Assembly (NCBI GenBank): GCA_963834945.1
Contig: CAWIDT010000009.1
Coordinates: 620,001-684,000, forward strand
From: R-RK-3 sp963834945
Lineage (GTDB): Bacteria; Pseudomonadota; Alphaproteobacteria; Rhizobiales; Rhodomicrobiaceae
Direction of reading: 5' to 3'
Length of the DNA stretch: 64,000 nt
Shown: piece by piece, positions 53,945-62,813 of the stretch
How the letters are laid out: each line of letters opens with the position of its first letter
Position numbering within the stretch: the stretch's first letter is position 1
Program-made: the position numbers and the translations under genes
Notes under the pieces: generated by a model
Seen by the model: only the letters and a program-made list of their open reading frames with translations
Databases searched by the model: none
What the model was told of the DNA's origin: nothing

Positions 53945-54778
53945 ATGTGGGGCATCGTGCCAGCGGCAGGACGCGGAAGCCGCATTCAACCGCTCGCTTT
54001 TTCCAAGGAGTTGCTGCCCGTCGGCAGTCGGCTGGACGGGGATACGGAACGGCCCTGCGCCGTCAGCGAATATCTGCTGGAGCGCATGCTAACAGGCGGC
54101 GCGGACAAGATCTGCTTCGTCATCTCGCCGGGCAAATCGGACATCATGGAGTATTTCGGCGCTGCCTATGGGGGGGCGGAAATCGCCTATGTCATCCAGC
54201 CGGATGCGGCGGGCCTGTGCGATGCGATATTCCGCGCGCATACGGTGGTGCCGCCGGATGAGGCGGTGCTGATAGGCCTGCCCGACACGATCTGGTTCCC
54301 GGAAGCGGCGCTTCTCGACCTGCCGGACGATGTGCTGTCGTTTCTGCTGTTCCCGGTGGACCGGCCAGAGCTGTTCGACGCCGTGGTTCTCGACGCCAGC
54401 GACCAGGTGCGCGAGATCCAGGTCAAGCGCCCTGGCGCCGCATCGAATTGGGTCTGGGGGGCATTCAAGATGCCGGGCTGGGCCTTCACGGCGATGTACC
54501 GCCTCTGGCTCAGCCGCGACCGGTCGGACGAATTCATTGGCACTCTGGTGAATGCCTATCTCGCGGAGGGTGGCGAAGCTGTCGGCGTGAAGGCGGGCCA
54601 TGCCTATGTCGATATCGGGACCCTCAACGGCTATAGGGCTGCGATCGGCCTGCTCGCCGAAATGGCATCGCGCGGATTGGGACGCGCCCGCCCGGCGCGC
54701 TTCATCCCAAGCGCCGCGTCGCCAGCGGCCTTCGACGAGCGGCAGGAGGCCCTCAAGCTTCGGATCTCGCGAGGATGA
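53945..54778 (+). CDS. Sugar-phosphate nucleotidyltransferase
   Basis: 277-residue enzyme of the RmlA/GalU-like family that makes NDP-sugar from sugar 1-phosphate. N-terminal signature WGIVPAAGRGSRIQPLAFSK with ELLPVG; the Asp of the metal site lies in VLIGLPDTIWFPEAALL; YVDIGTLNGYRAAIGLLAEM closes the core. It starts two bases after the glycosyltransferase stop and ends in an ATGA overlap with the methyltransferase. It supplies the activated sugar donor for the cluster glycosyltransferases; which nucleotide and sugar are used is not resolved. Confidence 0.88.
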   Translation: MWGIVPAAGRGSRIQPLAFSKELLPVGSRLDGDTERPCAVSEYLLERMLTGGADKICFVISPGKSDIMEYFGAAYGGAEIAYVIQPDAAGLCDAIFRAHTVVPPDEAVLIGLPDTIWFPEAALLDLPDDVLSFLLFPVDRPELFDAVVLDASDQVREIQVKRPGAASNWVWGAFKMPGWAFTAMYRLWLSRDRSDEFIGTLVNAYLAEGGEAVGVKAGHAYVDIGTLNGYRAAIGLLAEMASRGLGRARPARFIPSAASPAAFDERQEALKLRISRG

Positions 54779-55536
54779 CGCAACTCTCACCAGAAGAGAT
54801 CAGGGCGAAAGCCCAGGCGCTTGGGCCGTGGTTCCACAACATCGAGCTGGGCGGCGTCGCGACCGCCCCTGACCATTTCCTCGGCAATTACCCCGCCGAC
54901 AAATGGCGGCGCTTCGCCCACGCCATCCCCGCCGATCTGACCGGCCGCAGCGTGCTCGACATCGGCTGCAATGGCGGCTTCTATTCCATCGAGATGAAGC
55001 GGCGCGGCGCGGAGCGCGTGCTCGGCATCGATTTCGACGAGGATTATCTCGCCCAGGCGCGTTTTGCCGCCGAGGTGAGCGGCTATGACATCGAGTTCGC
55101 CAAGCTGTCGGTGTATGATGTGGGCGCGATCGGCGAGCGCTTCGATGTGGTGCTGTTCATGGGCGTGCTCTACCATTTGCGCCACCCGCTGCTGGCGCTC
55201 GATCTGATCCGCGAGCATGTCGCGGGTGACATGCTGATCTTCCAGTCGATGCAGCGGGGCAGCACCGAAGTCGACCCGGTCGCCAGCGATTATGATTTCT
55301 GGCAGACTGGCCATTTCGACCAGCCCGGCTACCCCAAGCTGCATTTCATCGAGCAGAGATACGCCGCCGACCCGACCAACTGGTGGGCGCCCAACGCGGC
55401 CTGCGCCGAGGCGATGCTGCGCAGCGCCGGTTTCACCATCGAAGGACATCCCGAGCAGGAGGTCTACATCTGCCGCCGTGCCGAAGCGGTGCAGCCGGAC
55501 GCCGCCGTTTATCCCGCCAAAGGACGACGACCATGA
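54775..55536 (+). CDS. SAM-dependent methyltransferase (CmoB-like; probably the TIGR04290 group)
   Basis: 253-residue methyltransferase. The N-terminus ALGPWFHNIELGGVATAPDH is CmoB-like; the SAM site is VLDIGCNGGFYSIEMKRRGA with VLGIDFDEDYLAQARFAAEV; then FDVVLFMGVLYHLRHPLLAL, and a C-terminal part PTNWWAPNAACAEAMLRSAG as in CmoB. I recall a TIGRFAM (TIGR04290) for such proteins in a conserved rhizobial gene set, which needs a search to confirm. Overlaps its neighbours by four bases on both sides. Likely methylates a sugar or uses carboxy-SAM chemistry in the cluster. Confidence 0.87.
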   Translation: MTQLSPEEIRAKAQALGPWFHNIELGGVATAPDHFLGNYPADKWRRFAHAIPADLTGRSVLDIGCNGGFYSIEMKRRGAERVLGIDFDEDYLAQARFAAEVSGYDIEFAKLSVYDVGAIGERFDVVLFMGVLYHLRHPLLALDLIREHVAGDMLIFQSMQRGSTEVDPVASDYDFWQTGHFDQPGYPKLHFIEQRYAADPTNWWAPNAACAEAMLRSAGFTIEGHPEQEVYICRRAEAVQPDAAVYPAKGRRP

Positions 55537-56498
55537 TCGAAGCCGCCATGATCTGGAACGAACCCAACAACAAATCCCACTGGGATCCCGAAGTCGATCC
55601 CGACTGGACGCGGTTCGCCGGGATGGCAATCGTGGCGGCCGAGGCGATCAAGGCCGTCGCTCCCCACATGCCGCGCGTGCTGGGCGGCATCTCGCCCATC
55701 GATCCGGCATTCATCGCGCGGCTGGCGGGGTATGGCGTGATGGACCATATCGATGTGGTGGCCGTGCATGGCTTTCCGCTGGATTGGAACCTCTGGCAGA
55801 TCAGTGAATGGCCGGCAAAGCTGGAGGAAATGCGCTCCGTAACGGGGCTGCCGATCTGGGTGACGGAGGTCGGCGTCTCCAGCTTCGGCGCCGAGGAAGT
55901 GCAAGCCTGGGGCGTCAAGCGCACCGCCGAATTGCTGATCGGCAGGGCGCCCCGCATCCATTGGTACAGCCTCTACGATCTGCCGCGCGCCTGGGGCGCG
56001 ACCACCCGGCACCGCGAGGCGGAGGGATCCTCCTATTACCGCCATTTCTATATGGGGCTGTTGCGGGAGGACGGCACGCCCAAGCCATCGCTCGAAGCCT
56101 ACGCGCCGTTCGCCAGCGAGATGGGCCTGTGCCAATGGTTCCATTTCGAGGATCACCGGCTGGACGAGGCCGTGGCTTGGATGAAGCGCCTCGGCGTTCG
56201 GCATCTGCGGACCGGCCTGTCCTGGGCGGACAGCTTCCGGCCGGGCGCGCTCGCCTGGTTCGACCGCCAGATGCAGGCGATCGAGGATTTCGACGTCACG
56301 GTGACGTTCTGCTTCACCCCGGAGCACCGGGGCATCGCGCCTCACCATACCAGCGCGCCCTTGGTCAATGAGGAGTTCGCCGCCTTCTGCGCTTCGATGA
56401 TCAGCCGCTACGGCTCGCGCGTGGCAGCGCCGTCGCCGTTGCCCTTGACCGCGTTCATTCGCGGAGGCGGATATTATGCCGACGCCCAATCAGGCTGA
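55533..56498 (+). CDS. GH39-like glycosidase, apparently circularly permuted barrel
   Basis: 321 residues from ATG 55533 (ATGA overlap with the previous gene). It opens directly at the barrel strand 4 motif AAMIWNEPNNKSHW (acid/base Glu9), then has the nucleophile motif LPIWVTEVGVSSFG near residue 113, and VKRTAELLIGRAP with YSLYDL for later strands. Only then follow segments that begin a barrel in relatives: GLCQWFHFEDHRLDEAVAWM, KRLGVRHLRTGLSWADSFRP and FDVTVTFCFTPEHRG, ending AFCASMISRYG, which would join naturally to the first motif. It may hydrolyse or remodel a xyloside-type bond, or be non-catalytic. No signal peptide, so cytoplasmic. Confidence 0.78.
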   Translation: MIEAAMIWNEPNNKSHWDPEVDPDWTRFAGMAIVAAEAIKAVAPHMPRVLGGISPIDPAFIARLAGYGVMDHIDVVAVHGFPLDWNLWQISEWPAKLEEMRSVTGLPIWVTEVGVSSFGAEEVQAWGVKRTAELLIGRAPRIHWYSLYDLPRAWGATTRHREAEGSSYYRHFYMGLLREDGTPKPSLEAYAPFASEMGLCQWFHFEDHRLDEAVAWMKRLGVRHLRTGLSWADSFRPGALAWFDRQMQAIEDFDVTVTFCFTPEHRGIAPHHTSAPLVNEEFAAFCASMISRYGSRVAAPSPLPLTAFIRGGGYYADAQSG

Positions 56499-57333
56499 AC
56501 CCGCCCGGCCGCATGCGGCCTTCCTTGCCGCGCTGAGCGACCCGGAGCACGGCCCGATCTCGGCGCGGAATGTCGCCGTTGTGGTGGCGCATCCCGACGA
56601 CGAGACGATCGGCTGCGGCGCGCTGCTCGCCCGGCTGCAGGGCTGCACGCTGATTCTCGTGACGGACGGCGCGCCGCGTAGTCTTGTGCACGCACACGCC
56701 TATGGATTCGCCAGCTCTTCGGATTATGCGGCCCGGCGTCTTAAGGAGATCAAGGCGGCGATGGCGTTTGCCGGGCTTGAGGATGGCGCGCTGACACCGC
56801 TCGGCTTTGCGGATCAGGAGGCGGCGTTGAACCTTGCCGGCATTACCGAGCGGCTGTGCGAAATTTTCGCCGCGCGCGGCATCGACGTGATCCTCACCCA
56901 CGCCTATGAAGGCGGTCACCCAGACCATGATGCGGTGGCGCTTGCGGTGCACGTTGCTGCGCGGCTCCGGCCTTACGGCGACGCGCCCGCTCTGATCGTG
57001 GAAATGCCGTTCTACCACCAGGGTCAGGATGGCCCGGTGTTCGCGCAGTATGCCCCCGACGAAAGCCGCGTCGAGATTGCGATTTCGCTTACCGACGGCG
57101 AAAAATCGCGCAAAGCCCGGATGATCGCGGCCTATGAATCGCAAGCCAGTGTGCTTGAGGCATTCCCCATGGACGTCGAGCGGTTCCGCCGCGCGCCGGC
57201 CTATGATTTCTCGGCGCTGCCCAATGGCGGGGCGCTGTTTTACGAAAATCAAGATTGGGGGATGGACGGCGCGAGGTGGCTGACGCTTGCGCGCGCCGCA
57301 AGCGCCCAGCTCGGCCTCGGAGACGGGGCGTGA
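56476..57333 (+). CDS. PIG-L/LmbE-family N-acetylglucosamine deacetylase-like
   Basis: 285-residue zinc-dependent deacetylase. The metal motif AHPDDETIGCGALL (His and Asp-Asp, near residues 38-42) and the third ligand in EGGHPDHDAVALAVHVAA (near 152) are intact, as is the RRLKEIKAAMAFAG helix. Relatives remove the acetyl group from GlcNAc-inositol (MshB), GlcNAc-malate (BshB), GlcNAc-PI or antibiotic precursors. It overlaps the end of the preceding gene by 23 bases and the next start by four. In a cluster with Ino1 and glycosyltransferases, a GlcNAc-inositol type substrate is attractive but unproven. Confidence 0.92.
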   Translation: MPTPNQAEPARPHAAFLAALSDPEHGPISARNVAVVVAHPDDETIGCGALLARLQGCTLILVTDGAPRSLVHAHAYGFASSSDYAARRLKEIKAAMAFAGLEDGALTPLGFADQEAALNLAGITERLCEIFAARGIDVILTHAYEGGHPDHDAVALAVHVAARLRPYGDAPALIVEMPFYHQGQDGPVFAQYAPDESRVEIAISLTDGEKSRKARMIAAYESQASVLEAFPMDVERFRRAPAYDFSALPNGGALFYENQDWGMDGARWLTLARAASAQLGLGDGA

Positions 57334-58391
57334 CGCTCATAATTCTCAGCCTCGGCTACCCTCTCGCGCCTGTCGGCCCGGACGCGGTGGGTGGCGCCGA
57401 GCAAGTGCTCACCCGACTTGACCGCGCATTGGCGGACGCCGGGCATCGCTCCATCGTGATCGCATGCGAGGGATCGCAGGTGGCGGGCGAGCATGTCGCC
57501 GTACCCCGCGTTTCCGGTCCCCTCGATAAGGCGGCGGTCGCGGCGGCGCAGTCCGACCATCGTGATGCCATCCGCCGCGTGCTGGCCCGAACCCCGGTCG
57601 ACGTCATCCATCTGCACGGCATCGACTTCCACAGCTATATGCCGCCGCCCGGTCCACCGGCGCTCGCAACGTTGCATCTGCCGATCTCGTGGTATCCACC
57701 CGCCGCCATGCGGCCCGACCGTCCAGACACTTGGCTGCATTGCGTATCACGCAGCCAGCACGATGACTGCGCTGCTAACTCCCGGCTGCTGCCGCCCATC
57801 GAAAACGGTGTCGAAATCGCGGATCGCCCGCCGCCTCATGCCAAGCGCGACTTCGCCTTGCTGCTCTCTCGCATTTGCCCGGAGAAGGGCATTCATCTTG
57901 CGATCAGCGCCGCCAAGCGCGCCGGCCTGCCGCTGCTGATCGGCGGCGAGGTGTTCCCCTATCCGGAGCATCGGCGCTATTTCGAGGAGGAGGTTCGGCC
58001 TCTGCTCGACCGGCAGCGGCGTTTTCTTGGCCCGGTCGGGCTTGCCCGCAAGCGCCGTCTGCTCGCGGCGGCGCGCTGCGTGGTGGTTCCCTCGCTCGTG
58101 GCGGAGACGAGTTCGCTGACCGCTCGGGAAGCGCTGGCGGCGGGCACGCCTGTGATCGCGTTCCGCCGAGGCGCGCTGGTCGAGACCATTGCGCACGGCC
58201 GGACGGGTTTCCTGGTCGAGGATGTCGAGGCCATGGCCGATGCGATGACACGCGCGGCGAGCCTCAGTCCGGACCATTGCCGCGCCGTCGCGCGTGAACG
58301 TTTCGCTCTGCCGGCGATGATTTCCGCTTATTTCAGCATTTACGAGCGCTTGGCGCGTTCCGGCCGCACGTTGCGGGCGGGGGCCGCATGA
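57330..58391 (+). CDS. GT4-family glycosyltransferase (GTG start)
   Basis: 353 residues from GTG 57330, which gives a GTGA overlap with the deacetylase; the frame upstream of it is only a shadow. The N-terminal acceptor domain begins TLIILSLGYPLAPVGPDAVG with GGAEQVLTRLDRALADAGH, a typical GT4 start. The donor domain has LLLSRICPEKGIHLAISAAK, GPVGLARKRRLLAAARCVVV and the EX7E motif in ETSSLTAREALAAGTPVIAF. MshA-like enzymes belong to this group. It probably adds the sugar that the PIG-L enzyme deacetylates, or a later one. Confidence 0.9.
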   Translation: MTLIILSLGYPLAPVGPDAVGGAEQVLTRLDRALADAGHRSIVIACEGSQVAGEHVAVPRVSGPLDKAAVAAAQSDHRDAIRRVLARTPVDVIHLHGIDFHSYMPPPGPPALATLHLPISWYPPAAMRPDRPDTWLHCVSRSQHDDCAANSRLLPPIENGVEIADRPPPHAKRDFALLLSRICPEKGIHLAISAAKRAGLPLLIGGEVFPYPEHRRYFEEEVRPLLDRQRRFLGPVGLARKRRLLAAARCVVVPSLVAETSSLTAREALAAGTPVIAFRRGALVETIAHGRTGFLVEDVEAMADAMTRAASLSPDHCRAVARERFALPAMISAYFSIYERLARSGRTLRAGAA

Positions 58392-59407
58392 GCGCCGGCC
58401 CTGCCACCGCCATCATCCGAGATGCGGGCGAGTTCGCCGCGTTCGAACCGCAATGGTTGGCGCTTTTCCGCCGCACGCCATCGGCGACGCCCTTCCAGTC
58501 GCCGGCCTGGCTCATGGCGTGGTGGCAGGCCTTCGCACCGGGGACATTGCATGTGGCGACCGTGCGCCGGGACGGCGAGCTGGTGGGGCTCGCCCCGTTC
58601 TACCTTGAGGCGCAGGCAGCCGGCGCGCGGCTGCTGCCGATCGGCATCCCGGTCAGCGATTATCTCGATGTGCTGCTCGCGCCGGAGTGCGCCGCGCTCG
58701 CCGCCGGGTCGATCTCGGCAGCCATGGCCGAGTCCGGCGACTGGCAAAGCTGGGAGATGCCGGAACTTGCATCCGGCGCTCAGGCTTTGTCCCTTCCCTG
58801 TCCGGCGGCATGTCAAGACAGCCGGGAGCGCGGGACCACCTGCCCATTCCTCCCCCTTGCAGCGAGCACGCAAGAGTTTCGCAGCCAACTTCCGCCCCGG
58901 AAGCGCCGCTCGCTGGCGATGAGCCGCAACCGCGCCGAAAAGCGCGGCGAACTCACGCTCCACTCGCTACGCGACGGCGATGCCAGCGAATTGCTCGGCG
59001 AATTGATCCGCCTGCATGGTTTGTGCTGGGAGAGTCGGGGCGTGCCGGGCGTGCTCGCCGATCCCCGTATCCAAGACTTCCACCGCCACGCGGTGCCGCG
59101 CCTTGCCGAAGCCGGGCTCGCGCGGCTCTACGCGCTGTGCATCGGAGGCGACACCGCCGCCGTCTATTACGGCTTCCTGCTGGGGGATGACGCCTACGCC
59201 TATCTCACCGGCTTCAATCCAGCCTTTACGTATGAGAGCCCCGGCACGCTGCTTCTGGCGCATGTGATGGAAGAGGCCATCGCCGAAGGCGCCCGCGAGT
59301 TCCATTTCCTGCGTGGCGGCGAGGCTTACAAATATGGCTGGGGCGGCGTGGATCGCTGGAACCAGCAGCGGGTCATCAGCCGGAGAAGCGTTAATGCGGC
59401 AGCCTGA
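58388..59407 (+). CDS. FemAB/GNAT-like N-acyltransferase (Acetyltransf_6, CelD-like)
   Basis: 339-residue protein of two tandem GNAT folds. First fold: FQSPAWLMAWWQAFAPGTLH, VATVRRDGELVGLAPFYLE; second fold: FHRHAVPRLAEAGLARLYAL, GDTAAVYYGFLLGDDAYAYL, TGFNPAFTYESPGTLLLAHV and FHFLRGGEAYKYGWG, the conserved end of the BioF2/CelD-like family. It would transfer an acyl or aminoacyl group to an amine, such as the one exposed by the deacetylase upstream. ATGA overlap with the glycosyltransferase. Confidence 0.87.
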   Translation: MSAGPATAIIRDAGEFAAFEPQWLALFRRTPSATPFQSPAWLMAWWQAFAPGTLHVATVRRDGELVGLAPFYLEAQAAGARLLPIGIPVSDYLDVLLAPECAALAAGSISAAMAESGDWQSWEMPELASGAQALSLPCPAACQDSRERGTTCPFLPLAASTQEFRSQLPPRKRRSLAMSRNRAEKRGELTLHSLRDGDASELLGELIRLHGLCWESRGVPGVLADPRIQDFHRHAVPRLAEAGLARLYALCIGGDTAAVYYGFLLGDDAYAYLTGFNPAFTYESPGTLLLAHVMEEAIAEGAREFHFLRGGEAYKYGWGGVDRWNQQRVISRRSVNAAA

Positions 59408-60338
59408 ACTGGATGAAGGTGACGTAAGGACACTGGCACGGATGACCGGACTTGCTACCGACGTGGCGCGGCCATTATTGGCCTGTGTCGTGGAGGATAT
59501 CCCGGCCCACATCGCCCTGATGCGGCTCTGCATGGTGGCACGCGCCGCCGCCGACGTTGAGCAGGCGATCACCGCCGGCGAGCAACTTTGGGGCGATGAT
59601 GTTCCGCGCCTCGCCGAGCTTCGGACATTGTGGAAGGCAACGCCCGATGCGTTCAGGCTGGTGCGGCGCGTCCTCCAGGCCGTGGATCATGGCTCGGGCC
59701 TCGGCACCCCCAATACCGAGATCGCGCTCTGCGCCGCCGCGTTCGACAAGGCCGCCGCACTCTCGCCGGAAGCCAGCGTTGCGCTGTACTCGCTGGGCGA
59801 TCCGCGCCTCTTGGCCGAAGCCACCGCCGAGGTCGTGGCGGGAATGCGCCAATGGGGGCTGCTCGGCGCCGGCCAGTCAGCGCTGGAGATCGGCTGCGGC
59901 ATTGGCCGCTTCCTCGAAGCGCTTGCGCCCTCGCTGCGCGCGATCACCGGCATCGACATCTCCGCCGCGATGGTTAAGGTCGCGCGCCGTCGCTGTTCCC
60001 ACTTGCCCAATGTCACGGTTGCGCAGAGCAGCGGACGCGATCTCGCCGGCTTCCCCGACGCCAGCCTCGAACTCGTCTTTGCTGTCGATAGCTTTCCTTA
60101 CGTCGTCCGTTGCGGGGCGGACCTCGTGGCGCACCATTTTGCCGAAGCGGCGCGCGTGCTGAAGCCTTCGGGACGGTTCCTGATCCTCAACTATTCCTAT
60201 CGCGGTGACGGCGAGCGCGACGTTGCCGAACTCGCCGCTATGGCGGCGGCCACCGGCTTTACCATCCTGCGCGCGGGCGTCCGGGATCTCCGGCTTTGGG
60301 ATGGCTTGACGTTCCTGCTCCAGAAACAGAGCGCCTGA
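59394..60338 (+). CDS. SAM-dependent methyltransferase with N-terminal helical extension
   Basis: 314 residues from ATG 59394 (GGAG eight bases before). The first 145 residues are helical and unassigned; then the class I methyltransferase core: ALEIGCGIGRFLEALAPSLR (motif I), ITGIDISAAMVKVARRRC, LELVFAVDSFPYVVRCGADL and EAARVLKPSGRFLILNYSY. Overlaps the acyltransferase gene by 14 bases and abuts the phosphopentomutase start. Second methyltransferase of the cluster; its target may be a sugar hydroxyl or amine. Confidence 0.86.
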   Translation: MRQPELDEGDVRTLARMTGLATDVARPLLACVVEDIPAHIALMRLCMVARAAADVEQAITAGEQLWGDDVPRLAELRTLWKATPDAFRLVRRVLQAVDHGSGLGTPNTEIALCAAAFDKAAALSPEASVALYSLGDPRLLAEATAEVVAGMRQWGLLGAGQSALEIGCGIGRFLEALAPSLRAITGIDISAAMVKVARRRCSHLPNVTVAQSSGRDLAGFPDASLELVFAVDSFPYVVRCGADLVAHHFAEAARVLKPSGRFLILNYSYRGDGERDVAELAAMAAATGFTILRAGVRDLRLWDGLTFLLQKQSA

Positions 60339-61556
60339 ATGCCGCGCGCGCTTATCCTCGTGCTTGACTCGGTTGGGATCGGCGGCGCGCCGGACGCGGC
60401 AGCCTACCGCGATGCGGGTGCCGATACGTTGGGCCATATCGCGGAATGCTGCGCACAAGGGCTCGCCGACCGCGAAGGGCTGCGCTCCGGTCCGCTTACT
60501 CTGCCGGTACTTAGCCGCTACGGACTGGGCCTTGCCTGTCAACTTGCAACGGGCCGCATTCCGTCTGGGTTGGAGCCGCCTAGCGCACCGCCGGGACTCT
60601 ACGGATGCGCGGCGGAACAGTCACATGGCAAGGACACGCCGTCCGGACACTGGGAGATCGCCGGCCTGCCTGTCCCCTTCGACTGGGGCTATTTCCCGGT
60701 GACGCGGCCCTGCTTCCCGCCGCAGCTTGTGGCCAGCCTTTGCGCGCGCGCGAACCTTCCCGGCATCCTCGGCGACTGCCACGCCTCGGGCACTGAGATC
60801 ATCGCGGAGCTTGGCGAGGAGCACGTCCGCTCGGGCAAGCCGATCTGCTACACTTCGGCGGACAGCGTGTTCCAGATCGCCGCGCATGAGGAGGCGTTCG
60901 GGCTGGAACGGCTCTACGCCGTATGCGCGGCGGCTCACGACCTCACCGCTCCGCTCAAGATCGGCCGCGTCATCGCGCGCCCCTTCACCGGGAGGCACGC
61001 CGCCGACTTCCACCGCACCGGCAACCGCCGCGACTACGCCGTTCCACCGCCTGCGCCGACCTTGCTCGACTGCGCCACCGCCTCAGGCCGCGACGTCGCG
61101 ACCATCGGCAAGATCGCCGACATCTTCGCGCATTCAGGGACTGGCCGCTTCCTCAAGGCGAACGGTAACGACGCGCTGTTCGACCGGACGCTGGAGGGCT
61201 TGGCAGGCCTCGCCGAGGGCGGCCTGCTCTTTGCTAACTTCATCGATTTCGATACGCTGTACGGGCACCGCCGCGATGTGGCGGGATATGCGGCAGCACT
61301 GGAAGCCTTCGACCGCCGCTTGCCGGAGCTGATCGGCCGCCTTCGCCCCGGCGACCTCCTGGTCATCACCGCCGATCACGGCTGCGACCCGACATGGGCG
61401 GGCACCGACCACACGCGCGAACAGGTGCCCATCCTCACCATTGGCGGCGGGAGCGGATCGATAGGCCGCCGGCGGACCTTTTCCGACATCGCCGCGACGT
61501 GCGCGCGCCATCTTGGCCTGAGCTGGATCGGCGCCGGCACCTGTTTCAAGGCCTGA
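60339..61556 (+). CDS. deoB: Phosphopentomutase (DeoB)
   Basis: 405-residue alkaline-phosphatase-superfamily mutase that interconverts ribose 1-phosphate and ribose 5-phosphate. Metal and active-site blocks are all present: LVLDSVGIGGAPDA, ADTLGHIAE, EQSHGKDTPSGHWEIAG, CHASGTEIIAELGEEHV, PICYTSADSVFQIAAHE, FIDFDTLYGHRRD and VITADHGCDPTWAGTDHTRE. Full family length. Its place in a glycoside cluster rather than with nucleoside-salvage genes suggests it makes or uses a pentose 1-phosphate for an activated pentose donor. ATG directly follows the previous stop; the 141 bases after it may contain an internal promoter. Confidence 0.94.
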   Translation: MPRALILVLDSVGIGGAPDAAAYRDAGADTLGHIAECCAQGLADREGLRSGPLTLPVLSRYGLGLACQLATGRIPSGLEPPSAPPGLYGCAAEQSHGKDTPSGHWEIAGLPVPFDWGYFPVTRPCFPPQLVASLCARANLPGILGDCHASGTEIIAELGEEHVRSGKPICYTSADSVFQIAAHEEAFGLERLYAVCAAAHDLTAPLKIGRVIARPFTGRHAADFHRTGNRRDYAVPPPAPTLLDCATASGRDVATIGKIADIFAHSGTGRFLKANGNDALFDRTLEGLAGLAEGGLLFANFIDFDTLYGHRRDVAGYAAALEAFDRRLPELIGRLRPGDLLVITADHGCDPTWAGTDHTREQVPILTIGGGSGSIGRRRTFSDIAATCARHLGLSWIGAGTCFKA

Positions 61557-61697
61557 CGGTCGCGTACGCGGTTTCTTGTATTCCACCGTGTCGTAAGGTT
61601 TCGTGGCAATGTTCCGTTGCCGCTGCGCCGCGCCGGCCGATCCGGGAACAAAGAAGAAGCTTCCGCGTTGGAGAAACAGGGAAATTTAGGAGTACGT

Positions 61698-62813
61698 ATG
61701 ACCAAGCGCGTGTTGCTCACCGGCGGGGCCGGGTTCATCGGCTCTTACATCGCAGACCTCCTTCTCTCCAACGGGCATTCCGTCACTGTCTTTGATAATC
61801 TCTCCGCGCAGGTGCATCCCTCGCGGACGCCTCCGGATTATCTTGCGCCTGAGGTAGAGCTGGTCGTTGGCGATATTCGCGATGTCGAAGCCGTGGCTAG
61901 CGCGACGCGTGGCATGGATGCCGTCATTCACCTCGCATCGGCGGTTGGCGTTGGCCAGAGTATGTATGAGATCGTCACATATACCCAGATCAACGATGTC
62001 GGGACCGCCGCCCTCCTGGAGGCCTTGGCGCGCAATCCAGTCGAGCGGCTGATCTGCGCCTCCTCCATGAGCATCTATGGCGAGGGCCTCGCGAAAACCG
62101 CCGCCGGGCACATCGTCAACCCGCAAGAGCGCCCTATCGAGCAGATGAAACGCGGCGTCTGGGAGCTCTTGGGCGATGATGGCGAGCCGCTGATCCCGCT
62201 TCCGACGCCCGAGGACAAGCAGCCGGCGCTGTCATCCGTCTACGCGCTGAACAAATTCAACCAGGAGCGCATGTGCCTGCTGGTCGGCAAGGCCTACAAC
62301 ATCCCTACCATCGCTCTGCGCTTCTTCAATGTCTATGGGCCGCGTCAGGCGCTCTCCAACCCGTATACGGGCGTGCTCGCCATCTTTGCGGCGCGGCTGC
62401 TCAACGGGCGGCCTCCGATGGTCTTCGAGGACGGCAATCAGATGCGCGATTTCGTACATGCGCGCGACGTGGCGCGGGCCTGCGTGCTGGCGCTGGAAAC
62501 CCCAACCGGCATCGGCAAGGTTTACAACATCGGCTCCGGCCAGAGCCGGTCCATCATCTCCATCGGCCGTGACCTCGCCTCCGTCATGGGCTGCGCTGAT
62601 CTCAGCCCGCATGTCTTGGGAAAATACCGCGTCGGGGACATCCGCCACTGCTTCGCCGACATTGGCCTCAGCCGGGCCGAGCTCGGCTTTGAGCCGCGCG
62701 TAAACTTTCGCGAGGGCCTAGAAGAACTCGCCGATTGGCTCTCCCGGCAGGTCGCCGTCGATACGGTCGACAAAGCGCGCGAAGAGCTCGAAGCGCGGGG
62801 TCTGGTAGCATGA
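61698..62813 (+). CDS. NAD-dependent epimerase/dehydratase (extended SDR), first
   Basis: 371 residues from ATG 61698, with AGGAG five bases earlier. Extended short-chain dehydrogenase: NAD site RVLLTGGAGFIGSYIADLLL, VGDIRDVEAV, IHLASAVGVGQSMYEI; the catalytic Tyr-Lys pair in SSVYALNKFNQERM with the Ser in LICASSMSIYGEG; then LRFFNVYGPRQALSNPYTGV and VYNIGSGQSRSIISIGRDLA. It epimerises, dehydrates or decarboxylates a nucleotide sugar. Overlaps the next epimerase by four bases. Confidence 0.9.
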   Translation: MTKRVLLTGGAGFIGSYIADLLLSNGHSVTVFDNLSAQVHPSRTPPDYLAPEVELVVGDIRDVEAVASATRGMDAVIHLASAVGVGQSMYEIVTYTQINDVGTAALLEALARNPVERLICASSMSIYGEGLAKTAAGHIVNPQERPIEQMKRGVWELLGDDGEPLIPLPTPEDKQPALSSVYALNKFNQERMCLLVGKAYNIPTIALRFFNVYGPRQALSNPYTGVLAIFAARLLNGRPPMVFEDGNQMRDFVHARDVARACVLALETPTGIGKVYNIGSGQSRSIISIGRDLASVMGCADLSPHVLGKYRVGDIRHCFADIGLSRAELGFEPRVNFREGLEELADWLSRQVAVDTVDKAREELEARGLVA

